59,072 nucleotides of DNA from an uncultured Subdoligranulum sp. (GTDB taxonomy: Bacteria; Bacillota; Clostridia; Christensenellales; CAG-314). Shown one piece after another: positions 1 to 7,221 of this stretch (position 1 is the stretch's first letter; the number at the start of each line of letters is the position of its first letter). Under the pieces are notes generated by a model. It did not search any database. It saw nothing but the letters and a program-made list of their open reading frames with translations, and was not told where the DNA came from. The stretch covers positions 1 to 59,072 of the forward strand of contig CABUZX010000007.1 of the NCBI GenBank assembly GCA_902496185.1, written 5' to 3'. The position numbers and the translations under genes were made by a program.

Positions 1-83
1 CCGACAGTGATTTGCCAAACGAGCTCGAAAGAGTTTTGAGAATCACCGACGGCGTAGTGCGCTTTATTGTTTTGAAAAAATAA
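1..83 (+). CDS. rpsF: 30S ribosomal protein S6, C-terminal end (partial)
   Basis: Only the last 26 codons are present, read from base 3 to the TAA at 81-83. The translated end (DSDLPNELERVLRITDGVV and then RFIVLKK) matches the C-terminus of ribosomal protein S6, where 'LRITDGVVRF' forms the last strand before a basic tail. S6 binds 16S rRNA in the platform of the small subunit as a partner of S18. The order S6-ssb-S18 is the classic bacterial operon, and both following genes are present here at 9-nt and 32-nt spacing, which supports the call strongly despite the short fragment. The start and promoter lie outside the window. Confidence 0.9.
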   Translation, partial: DSDLPNELERVLRITDGVVRFIVLKK

Positions 84-92
84 GGTGGTAGT

Positions 93-506
93 ATGAATAA
101 AGTTATTTTGATTGGTCGTTTGACCAGAGACCCTGATTTGCGCAACGTTGGCAATAATATCCCCGTGTGCAGATTCAGTTTGGCAGTAGACCGTCCTTAC
201 CGTTCGGCTAACGGCGGAGACGCAACGGCAGATTTTTTTAATATAGTGGTTTGGCGCAATCTTGCGGAAAACTGCGGAAAGTATTTGCAAAAAGGTCGCC
301 AATGCGCCGTTATCGGCAGGATTGAAAACCGTTCTTACGACAAGGACGGCGAAAAACGCTACGTTACCGAAATCGTTGCCGAAAACGTTGAGTTTTTGGG
401 CGGAACAGGCTCAAACAGTGACGCTCCTATGATGGACGAGTTTGGCAAAAGACAGGCGGTAGAAGATTTGAAACCTGTCGAAGACGACGACCAACTGCCG
501 TTTTAA
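93..506 (+). CDS. ssb: Single-stranded DNA-binding protein
   Basis: This 137-residue protein coats single-stranded DNA during replication, recombination and repair, and recruits partner enzymes. Residues 1-105 are the OB fold: the start MNKVILIGRLTRDPDLR, the strand 'FFNIVVWRNLAENC' and 'GRIENRSYDKDGEKRY' are typical. A short acidic linker follows and ends in DDDQLPF, the conserved acidic tip that binds SSB partner proteins. It is somewhat shorter than many SSBs (160-178 residues) because the linker is short. An AGGTGG ribosome site lies just upstream, and the gene sits between rpsF and rpsR as in most bacteria. It could be the replicative SSB or a paralogue, but the ribosomal context favours the main housekeeping copy. 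Confidence 0.96.
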   Translation: MNKVILIGRLTRDPDLRNVGNNIPVCRFSLAVDRPYRSANGGDATADFFNIVVWRNLAENCGKYLQKGRQCAVIGRIENRSYDKDGEKRYVTEIVAENVEFLGGTGSNSDAPMMDEFGKRQAVEDLKPVEDDDQLPF

Positions 507-538
507 TGCTTTTTAGCAAATTGTAAAAGGAGATTATT

Positions 539-790
539 ATGAGTGAAGAAAAAACCAAGGTAGCGCGTCCCGTACGTCGCCCTATGAAGAAAAAGGTTTG
601 TGCTTTTTGCGCGGCAAAAAAAGAATCCATTGATTACAAGGATATCGCCACTCTCAAAAAATATATTACGGAAAAAGGTAAGATCTTGCCAAAGCGCATG
701 ACCGGTACCTGCTCTAGACACCAGAGAGAACTTGCCGTTGCCGTAAAGCGCGCAAGACAAATGGCTTTGCTCCCCTATATCGGAGACTAA
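539..790 (+). CDS. rpsR: 30S ribosomal protein S18
   Basis: An 83-residue basic protein of the small ribosomal subunit that binds 16S rRNA together with S6. Family landmarks are the N-terminal basic patch, 'CAFCAAKKESIDYKD', 'LKKYITEKGKILPKRMTG' and 'RHQRELAVAVKRARQMALLPY'. The two cysteines of 'CAFC' are of the kind seen in Zn-ribbon (C+) forms of S18. No second pair is obvious beyond the single Cys in 'GTCSRHQ', so zinc binding is uncertain. A strong AAAGGAG site precedes the ATG. It is the last gene of the rpsF-ssb-rpsR operon and is followed by a perfect-stem terminator. Confidence 0.97.
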   Translation: MSEEKTKVARPVRRPMKKKVCAFCAAKKESIDYKDIATLKKYITEKGKILPKRMTGTCSRHQRELAVAVKRARQMALLPYIGD

Positions 791-810
791 TAGCCTCAAA
801 AACGTTATTT

Positions 811-851
811 ATCCCCAAAACCGCAACGGTTTTGGGGATTTTGCTTTTTTT
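811..851 (+). terminator. Rho-independent terminator of rpsF-ssb-rpsR
   Basis: A perfect 12-bp stem (811-822 pairing with 828-839) encloses the 5-base loop GCAAC. It is followed by TTTGCTTTTTTT, the classic intrinsic terminator layout, 20 bases after the rpsR stop. Confidence 0.92.
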
Positions 852-887
852 GTATTTAATTCAAGCTGTTATATTGCTTAAATGTCT

Positions 888-1095
888 TCAGTTTTTTAAC
901 CCCAAAAGATAATCGGTTTTTACAGAAAAAATTTGAGCAATCTTTACCAAATGTTTCAAGGTCGGGCTGGCTTCTTTCATTTTACCAATCGCAAATACTA
1001 CTATCGTTTGTTTGTAGCAGTTCTGCAAGCTCTTTTTGGCTAAAGTTCATTTCTTTCCGTAGCTCGCGCAGTCCTTCACTAAATACTTTCCGCAT
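888..1095 (-). pseudogene. Decayed XRE-family (Cro/CI-type) helix-turn-helix regulator
   Basis: Reading the minus strand from the ATG at 1095 gives MRKVFSEGLRELRKEMNFSQ and KELAELLQTNDSSICDW, a typical XRE DNA-binding helix-turn-helix. Translation then hits an in-frame TAA where family members usually have an acidic residue (the 'WE.G...P' stretch). After the stop, NERSQPDLET continues in frame. One extra T near 953 then shifts the frame; in the shifted frame the rest reads KIAQIFSVKTDYLLGLKN and stops at 890-888. The total of 208 bases is 3 x 69 + 1, consistent with one inserted base. With both lesions repaired it would be a single-domain HTH protein of about 68 residues. It lies alone between rpsR and yhaO. 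Sequencing error could explain the shift but not easily both lesions. Confidence 0.75.
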
Positions 1096-1155
1096 AAAAG
1101 ACAGGTTTATTTGTTGTATGGGGTTTGGCGGTGTTTTCAAAAATTTATTTTTTTG

Positions 1156-1184
1156 TTGCTAAAACAAAAGGCTTGTGATATAAT
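1156..1184 (+). promoter_or_regulatory. Promoter of yhaO, predicting a leaderless mRNA
   Basis: TTGCTA (1156-1161), a 17-bp spacer and a perfect TATAAT (1179-1184) form a strong sigma-70-type promoter. Transcription should start about 7 bases after the -10 box, at or next to the yhaO ATG at 1192. No Shine-Dalgarno sequence lies before that ATG, so the mRNA is probably leaderless. Confidence 0.75.
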
Positions 1185-1191
1185 AAAAGTT

Positions 1192-2271
1192 ATGAAAATT
1201 TTACATTGCGCCGACATACATTTAGAGAGCAAACTCGGCGCGCTCTCGCACAATCTTGCGTTGATGAGACGCGACGAAATTTTGCAGTCTTTTTGCAATC
1301 TTGCAAAGCAAGCGCAACAAAACGGTTTTGGCGCGTTTGTGGTCGCTGGGGATTTGTTTGAGGGTAGTGACGTTTCGCCTTCTACCAAAAGGGCGCTTAT
1401 AGACGCTTTTTGTTCTGCGCCGGACGTAAGATTTTTTATTTTGACGGGAAACCACGACCAATCGGCGTTTGGCGAAGATTTTGCGCGACGTTTGCCCAAA
1501 AACGTAACTTTGTTTGGCGAGGGCATTAACAGTTGCGTGGTGGAGGACGTTTGTTTTGTCGGTGTTGACTTGACTACCGTCTCCCAGCAACAAATACTTG
1601 ATTTTGACTGGCAAAGGGAGTATTACAACGTGTTGATTTGTCACGGCGACGTAGGCAAGCGCAGTGAATACGGCGCAATAGACTTGGACGCATTTTTTGA
1701 CAAGCCGATAGATTATTTTGCCTTGGGGCATATACACAGTTATAGTAAAGAGCCTGCAGGCAGGGGCTTTGCCGTATACAGCGGTTGTCTTGAGCCTCGC
1801 GGATACGACGAAACGGGACTAAAGGGTTTTGTCCGCATAGACACGGGCGTACTAAATAGGCAAGAAAGTATTTCTTTCGTGCCATATTCAAAGCGTATTG
1901 CTTACGAACTAAAGCTGGACGTATCCGACTGCAACGGAAAAACGCAAATAGTAGACAAAGCAAAGCAAGTACTGTCTGCTTTAGAAATTTCCCCCTTGGA
2001 TATGGTGGAATTTTATCTTGTCGGGAGCGTTGCGGAAGATTGTGTTTTTTCCGAACTAACCGTCAAGCAAGAGTTGCAACCGCTTTTGTTTGACGTAAAG
2101 GTAAAAAACAAAACTAAAGTCAAGGTGGATTTGGACTCGCTTATGGCAACGCCTTCGTTAAAGGCAGAGTTTTTAAAGCTTGCAAACGAAATAGAAAACG
2201 AAGAACTGCGCGACGTCGTAATACGCTACGGTTTAAACGCGCTTAACGGCGAGGAGGTGGACGGATTATGA
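1192..2271 (+). CDS. yhaO: DNA repair exonuclease of the SbcD/Mre11 type (YhaO-like)
   Basis: A 359-residue calcineurin-like metallophosphoesterase and the nuclease half of an SbcCD/Mre11-Rad50-type complex that trims DNA ends. All metal-binding motifs are visible: DxH in CADIH (D8, H10), GDLFE, GNHD, CHGD and GHIHSY. I chose the ATG at 1192 because MKILHCADIH is the standard N-terminus of the family. A longer in-frame reading from 1111 adds 27 unconserved residues and would start upstream of the promoter. The partner ATPase gene follows with a 4-base overlap (ATGA), implying translational coupling. The C-terminal ~120 residues are the variable capping region. SbcD itself is the alternative name, but size and the partner's form fit the YhaO/YhaN pair of Bacillota better. 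Confidence 0.9.
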   Translation: MKILHCADIHLESKLGALSHNLALMRRDEILQSFCNLAKQAQQNGFGAFVVAGDLFEGSDVSPSTKRALIDAFCSAPDVRFFILTGNHDQSAFGEDFARRLPKNVTLFGEGINSCVVEDVCFVGVDLTTVSQQQILDFDWQREYYNVLICHGDVGKRSEYGAIDLDAFFDKPIDYFALGHIHSYSKEPAGRGFAVYSGCLEPRGYDETGLKGFVRIDTGVLNRQESISFVPYSKRIAYELKLDVSDCNGKTQIVDKAKQVLSALEISPLDMVEFYLVGSVAEDCVFSELTVKQELQPLLFDVKVKNKTKVKVDLDSLMATPSLKAEFLKLANEIENEELRDVVIRYGLNALNGEEVDGL

Positions 2272-4220
2272 GTTTTAAATTGATTTCCGCCGACGTTCTT
2301 GCGTTTGGAAAGCTTAAAAACTTTCATTTTGATTTTTGCGACGGACTTAACCTTTTGTGCGAAAAAAACGGTTTTGGCAAAAGCACCTTTGCGTCTTTTG
2401 TAAAGGCAATGTTTTACGGCATTGGCGCAAGCAAAAAAAGCGATTTGGAACAAAACGACCTAAAACATTATCAACCGTACAACTCTACGGAAAAATTTGG
2501 CGGTAGTCTTAGGTTTGTTTATTCCGACCGCGCCTTTAGGGTGGAGCGTTTTTTTGGAAACACCCCCAAAGAACACACTTTTAAATTGTATGACGACTCT
2601 ACAAACAAGCTTTTGCAAAACGGCGTGGACGACAAGCAAGGCGAGTTGGGTTTGCGTTTGTTTGGGCTCAACGCCGAAGCTTTTGAAAGATGCTTGTATC
2701 TTCCGCAAAAGGAGGTGGTGGTGGCAAGCAACGACAGTTTTGTTCAAAAACTCTCCAACCTTGCGGAAAACACTACCGAGCAAAACAATTGTCAAAAGGC
2801 TTGCGACGCGCTCACAAAATTTTATAAGCTTTACAAGTTAGACAAGGGCGACGGCGGAATATTGTCCGACCTCAAGCGACAAAAAGAAACAAAATTACGT
2901 CAGTTAGAAGAAAGTCGTTTGACGCAACAGCGGATAGAAAAACTCAATCAATCCATTATTGACTGCGCTTTGGGGTTAGAAAAAACCGACGCCCGTCGTC
3001 AAGAATTGGAGCAAAAAGAGCAAAATATTCAAAATCAATTGGCAAAGATGGCTAATCTTTCGGCGGTAAAACAAATAGAAGTACAAATTGCCGACAAAGA
3101 GACGGAAAAAACAGCTTTGACGCGTCAAATCCAACAGTTAGAGTTGCCACAAAATCCGCCCGTTGCGCCGATACTTCCGCAAACTTTATCAGGCGACGGA
3201 GAAACGTCCTTTAAAGCAAAAAGCAACAAGACTTTTTTGACGCTAAAAATTATTTTGTTGGCGTTGTTGGCGGTATCGGTAGGAGCGTTTTTTATCTCTC
3301 CGTTTGTTGGGGTGATTTTGTTTGCCGTTGTTGCTATAAGTTTGGCGGTGGTGTTCGTTTTGGGCAAAAAATCCACCAAAAAGAGTAAAGCGGAGGCAGA
3401 CGAGCAACTTAAACGCCAAAAAGTGTTGCAAGAGGAGCAGTTTGACGAGTACCAGCACCAAAAGGCGGAGTACGAAAGCTATCTTGCAAAAAAGGCGCAA
3501 GTAGATGAGCTTAAGCTAAAGTTGACCGCCGTACAAATGTCGCAAAACGACCTTAAGCAACAAATCAAAGCCATAGCTCCAAACGGCGCGCAAGAATTGA
3601 TTTTGGCAGAAAGCGAGTATCTTTTTGAGCAAAAAGAGCTAAAAAAACAGCAGGAAGAAAACGACCGTCAATACGATTTTTTCAAAAGCAAATTGGTAGA
3701 GGACAAAAAAGAGCTGGTTATGCGCGAAGAGCGTTTTTGTTTGCCGAGCCAAATCGAGGGTGAAATCGAACAGTTGACGGCTGAAATTACGCAGGCGCAA
3801 ACAAAATATAGTTGCGCAAAAAAGGCCGTAGAGTTACTAAAAAAAGCCAAGGAAAATTTGACGCAAGGCTATTTGCCAAAGCTTAACGACTTGCTCAACA
3901 AAAATCTTTGTCAATTGAGTAACTTTGATTTTGAGCAAGCGACGGTGGACGCCAACTTTGAGGTCAAAGTTCTCGAAGGCGGGCAAATGCGCGAAGTAGG
4001 CTATCTTAGCGTCGGTTGCAGGGAAATTTGCTCTTTTGCGCTCAGGTTGTCGCTTATGCAGTGCATTTACGACAAAGACTTGCCCTTTGTGGTGTTGGAC
4101 GACCCGTTTGTAAACTTTGACAAACAAAATTTTAAATCGGCGATTGATTTGTTAAAAAAACTTTCGCAAAACACGCAGGTCGTGTATCTTACTTGTTGGG
4201 ACAGGTTTTTAAACGAGTAA
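2268..4220 (+). CDS. yhaN: SMC-like AAA ATPase, YhaN/SbcC-type, membrane-anchored
   Basis: A 650-residue Rad50-like ATPase expected to work with the upstream nuclease on DNA ends. The Walker A motif EKNGFGKSTF lies at residues 32-41. A long, Gln/Lys/Glu-rich coiled coil follows, in two halves (about 190-300 and 370-540). The C-terminal half of the ATPase has the Walker B/D-loop VVLDDPFVNFD near residue 606 and ends in a His-switch-like region TCWDRF. Between the coiled-coil halves, residues about 322-366 form two hydrophobic helices (LKIILLALLAVSVGAF and PFVGVILFAVVAISLAVVFV). This transmembrane hairpin is typical of YhaN and unlike SbcC, and suggests membrane tethering. It overlaps yhaO by 4 bases. 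At 650 residues it is shorter than SbcC (about 1000) and on the short side for YhaN. Confidence 0.88.
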   Translation: MSFKLISADVLAFGKLKNFHFDFCDGLNLLCEKNGFGKSTFASFVKAMFYGIGASKKSDLEQNDLKHYQPYNSTEKFGGSLRFVYSDRAFRVERFFGNTPKEHTFKLYDDSTNKLLQNGVDDKQGELGLRLFGLNAEAFERCLYLPQKEVVVASNDSFVQKLSNLAENTTEQNNCQKACDALTKFYKLYKLDKGDGGILSDLKRQKETKLRQLEESRLTQQRIEKLNQSIIDCALGLEKTDARRQELEQKEQNIQNQLAKMANLSAVKQIEVQIADKETEKTALTRQIQQLELPQNPPVAPILPQTLSGDGETSFKAKSNKTFLTLKIILLALLAVSVGAFFISPFVGVILFAVVAISLAVVFVLGKKSTKKSKAEADEQLKRQKVLQEEQFDEYQHQKAEYESYLAKKAQVDELKLKLTAVQMSQNDLKQQIKAIAPNGAQELILAESEYLFEQKELKKQQEENDRQYDFFKSKLVEDKKELVMREERFCLPSQIEGEIEQLTAEITQAQTKYSCAKKAVELLKKAKENLTQGYLPKLNDLLNKNLCQLSNFDFEQATVDANFEVKVLEGGQMREVGYLSVGCREICSFALRLSLMQCIYDKDLPFVVLDDPFVNFDKQNFKSAIDLLKKLSQNTQVVYLTCWDRFLNE

Positions 4221-4271
4221 TATAGGTAAAGGTATTTATAAAACAATTCAAAAAGTTCGGGACAAAAGAGT

Positions 4272-6065
4272 ATGAAACAAAAAACACAAAAAAAGCAGAA
4301 AAAATTAAATTCGTGGAAATATCTCAAGCAGTTTGTGCCGTATTACAAACCTTATCTGGGGTGGTTGATAATGGATTTGCTTTGCGCAATGATTGCAACG
4401 GGCTGTGATCTCGTACTGCCCGTATTTGCAAACAAAATTACCGACCAGGCAATTGACCAAGGTTCGGTACTGTTAAACTCCGTTTTGGTTTTTGCTATTA
4501 CTTTGTTTGCTATGCGTATTATCGGTACTTTTTGTAGGTTTTTCGTCAACAAGTACGGGCACATTATGGGCGTAAAAATGGAGAGCGACTTAAGGCGCAA
4601 TATGTTCCGTCATTTTCAGCGGTTGCCACACTCCTTTTTTGACGACAGCAAAGTGGGCAGTCTTATGAGTAGAATTACTACCGATTTGTTTGACATTACG
4701 GAGTTTTCGCACCATTGTCCGGAAATGCTTTTTGTAAGCGTCGTGCAAATAGTGGGTATGTTTGTTATTTTGTTTTTGCAACAGCCCTATATGACTTTGT
4801 GCATTTTTATTTTGTTGCCCTTTATGGGGTGGTTGACTATTGCTTTTAATAACAAGTGGGACGAAAACTACCACCAAAATCGCAAAAATCAAAGCGAAAT
4901 CAACGCGCAGGTGGAGGACAGCTTGTCAGGCATACGCGTTGTCAAGTCCTTTGCAAATGAAGAATTAGAGCAAGCCAAGTTTGAAAAAGGCAACAAAGCC
5001 TTTGTAAAGAGCAAATCCAAAACGTATCACTATATGGGTATGTTTTATGCGGGGCTTAAGGGTATGGACGCCGTAATGTATATGTTGATTATTATACTTG
5101 CGGGCGTGTTTAGTATAGATGCAGGCTTATTTGTGCAATATCTTTTGTACGCAACCAACCTTATGTCAATACTTATTTCCTTTGCTGACTACTCCGAGAG
5201 TTTTGAAAAAGGCATTACCGCGTTTGCAAGATATCAGCAAATAATGGACACTCCCGTTTTGATAGAAGACGCTCCCGACGCCGTTGATATAGATACGATA
5301 AAGGGCGATATTTGCTTTGACGACGTAACGTTTTTTTATAAAAAGGAAAACGGAAACGTTTTGGAGCATTTTAATTTTGAAGTCAAACAGGGCGAAGTGG
5401 TTGCGCTGGTTGGTCCAAGCGGTAGTGGCAAAAGCACCGTTGCAAACCTTATTCCGCGATTTTACGACGTTTGCGACGGAAAACTCACGATAGACGGCAA
5501 TGACGTCAAAAAAATTACTCTCAAATCCTTGCGACAAAATACGGGTATGGTTTTTCAGGACGTCTATTTGTTTTGGGGCACGGTGGCGGAAAATATCGCC
5601 TTTGGGCGTCCGAGCGCCACGAGAGAAGAAATAATTGAGGCTGCAAAAAGCGCGGGAGCGCACGAGTTTATTACCGCGTTGCCTAATGGTTACGACAGTT
5701 TTGTGGGCGAGCGTGGAGTCAAGCTCAGCGGTGGGCAAAAGCAAAGGATATGTATAGCAAGGGTATTTTTAAAAAATCCGCCGTTGATTATTTTGGACGA
5801 AGCCACAAGCAGTCTTGACAACGAAAGCGAATTGTTGGTTCAGCAGTCTCTCGACAAACTGATAGAGGGCAGGACGGCAATTGTTATTGCTCACCGCTTG
5901 TCAACAATCCGCAACGCAACTAAAATCGTCGTTTTGACAAAGGACGGTATTGCCGAAACGGGTACGCACGAAGAGCTTATTGCAAAAAACGGCGTTTACA
6001 AACGTCTTTACGATTTGTCCGTACGCACGCAAGTTTTGCAACAGGACGTATCAAACGCAACGTAA
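4272..6065 (+). CDS. ABC exporter, fused membrane and ATPase domains
   Basis: A 597-residue type IV (MsbA-like) ABC half-transporter that would act as a homodimeric exporter. Residues about 20-320 carry six predicted membrane helices. The ATPase domain follows with Walker A GPSGSGKST, Q-loop 'MVFQDVYLFWGTV', signature LSGGQKQR, Walker B LIILDEATSSLD and H-loop AHRLSTI. All catalytic residues are canonical, unlike the heterodimeric pair at 21007-24632. It sits 51 bases after yhaN and 15 before ung. No clear promoter is visible between them, so it is probably co-transcribed. The substrate cannot be told from sequence. Lipid or drug export are the usual roles of close relatives. Confidence 0.92.
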   Translation: MKQKTQKKQKKLNSWKYLKQFVPYYKPYLGWLIMDLLCAMIATGCDLVLPVFANKITDQAIDQGSVLLNSVLVFAITLFAMRIIGTFCRFFVNKYGHIMGVKMESDLRRNMFRHFQRLPHSFFDDSKVGSLMSRITTDLFDITEFSHHCPEMLFVSVVQIVGMFVILFLQQPYMTLCIFILLPFMGWLTIAFNNKWDENYHQNRKNQSEINAQVEDSLSGIRVVKSFANEELEQAKFEKGNKAFVKSKSKTYHYMGMFYAGLKGMDAVMYMLIIILAGVFSIDAGLFVQYLLYATNLMSILISFADYSESFEKGITAFARYQQIMDTPVLIEDAPDAVDIDTIKGDICFDDVTFFYKKENGNVLEHFNFEVKQGEVVALVGPSGSGKSTVANLIPRFYDVCDGKLTIDGNDVKKITLKSLRQNTGMVFQDVYLFWGTVAENIAFGRPSATREEIIEAAKSAGAHEFITALPNGYDSFVGERGVKLSGGQKQRICIARVFLKNPPLIILDEATSSLDNESELLVQQSLDKLIEGRTAIVIAHRLSTIRNATKIVVLTKDGIAETGTHEELIAKNGVYKRLYDLSVRTQVLQQDVSNAT

Positions 6066-6080
6066 AAAGATGGAGAAATT

Positions 6081-6746
6081 ATGCAGGAGCGCAACTACAA
6101 CGGCTGGGAAGATTTTTTTAATCAAGAGTTTAGTAAACCGTATTTCCTTCAATTAAAACAGTTTTTGCAACAAGAGTACGCCACAAAAACGGTGTATCCG
6201 CCAAAACGGCTTATCTTAAACGCTTTTGATATGACTGCGCCAAGCCAAATAAAGGCGGTTATTTTGGGACAGGACCCTTATATAAACCCAAACCAGGCAA
6301 TGGGTATGTGTTTTTCCGTACCCGACGGAATAGCGCCTCCGCCCAGCTTGCAAAATATAAAAAAGGAAATTTTGTCCGATACGGGCAAAAATAGCGTGGT
6401 AAAAGACGGCAACCTTACTCCGTGGGCAAAGCAAGGCGTGTTGCTACTAAACACGGCGCTTACGGTGGTGGCGGGCAAAAGCAACAGCCACCAAAACAAG
6501 GGGTGGGAGACCTTTACCGATAGAGTGATAGAGTACGTTGACTCGCTTGAGCAACCGATAGTTTTTTTACTGTGGGGCGCAAACGCCAAACAAAAACGCA
6601 GTTTGTTGACTAATCCCAACCACTTGACGCTTGTCGGCGCGCATCCAAGCCCTTTGTCGGCTTTTGCGGGGTTTTTTGGGTGTAAGCATTTTTCACAAGC
6701 CAACGCCTTTTTGGCAAAAAACGGCGTAACGCCTATCGAGTGGTAA
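6081..6746 (+). CDS. ung: Uracil-DNA glycosylase, family 1
   Basis: This 221-residue enzyme removes uracil from DNA, starting base-excision repair of deaminated cytosine and misincorporated dUMP. The water-activating loop GQDPY (Asp65), the Pro-rich loop 'GIAPPPSLQN', the uracil-binding 'GVLLLNTALTV' and the DNA-intercalation loop GAHPSPLSA (His188) are all present. Length is normal for the family (220-230). A GGAG ribosome site precedes the ATG. It is the last gene of the run starting at yhaO, linking it with DNA repair. A second uracil-control gene, dut, lies 11 kb away. Confidence 0.97.
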   Translation: MQERNYNGWEDFFNQEFSKPYFLQLKQFLQQEYATKTVYPPKRLILNAFDMTAPSQIKAVILGQDPYINPNQAMGMCFSVPDGIAPPPSLQNIKKEILSDTGKNSVVKDGNLTPWAKQGVLLLNTALTVVAGKSNSHQNKGWETFTDRVIEYVDSLEQPIVFLLWGANAKQKRSLLTNPNHLTLVGAHPSPLSAFAGFFGCKHFSQANAFLAKNGVTPIEW

Positions 6747-6774
6747 ATTCGCAAATAAAAGAGCAAACCGATTT

Positions 6775-7026
6775 GACGGGTAGCCGAAGAATATTGAGAT
6801 ACTTCGCTTGCGCTCAGTATGACAGTATGTTGTTGTCATTCTGAGATGGACGGTCAAAGATGGACTGCCGAAGAATCTAAAAGATACTTCGCTTACGCTC
6901 AGTATGACAATCTATAATGTATCAGTATGACTATCGCTATTGTCATTCTGAGATGGACAATCAAAGACGGGCAATCGAAGAATCCCGAACAATTAATTTG
7001 AGATACTTCACTTCGTTCAGTATGAC
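6775..7026 (+). repeat. Dispersed palindromic repeat, two full units and one truncated unit
   Basis: A left-truncated unit (about 6775-6823) is followed by two complete units (6835-6908 and 6942-7026). Each starts with GTCATTCTGAG and ends with CTCAGTATGAC or TTCAGTATGAC, imperfect inverted ends, with a GAAGAATC...GATACTTC inner palindrome. A stray CAGTATGAC lies at 6923-6931. The repeats fill the gap between the convergent genes ung and cyuA. The short apparent reading frames across them are not genes. Confidence 0.85.
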
Positions 7027-7056
7027 AATAAAAATCATTATTAAATATAACAACAC

Positions 7057-7094
7057 AAAAACAAGCGTAAGGAAAAATTCTTACGCTTGTTTTT
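7057..7094. terminator. Bidirectional terminator between ung and cyuA
   Basis: A perfect 15-bp stem (7057-7071 with 7080-7094) and 8-base loop, with an A-run on the left and a T-run on the right. It therefore reads as an intrinsic terminator on both strands. It closes the yhaO-ung operon and the cyuA transcript. Confidence 0.85.
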
Positions 7095-7214
7095 ATTGTA
7101 GTAAATTGTAAATTAATTATTGTAGTAAATTGTAAATTAATTATTGTAGTAAATTGTAAATTAATTATTGTGGTAAATTGTAAATTAATTATTGTGGTAA
7201 ATTGTAAATTAATT
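7095..7214. repeat. 24-bp tandem repeat, five copies
   Basis: Five head-to-tail copies of a 24-base unit beginning ATTGTAGTAAATTG and ending TTAATT. Copies 4 and 5 share one A-to-G change (ATTGTGG). The array runs from the right edge of the terminator to 7 bases before the cyuA stop codon, so it lies in the cyuA 3' untranslated region. It is very AT-rich and non-coding. Confidence 0.95.
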
Positions 7215-7221
7215 GTTTTAG

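Noticed and set aside
1111..1191. N-terminal extension of YhaO from 1111
   Set aside because: The added residues are not conserved and the extended start would lie upstream of the promoter -35 box. The ATG at 1192 gives the standard MKILHCADIH start.
7095..7214. CRISPR or origin iterons
   Set aside because: The 24-bp units are directly contiguous with no spacers. No dnaA boxes or replication gene lie nearby.
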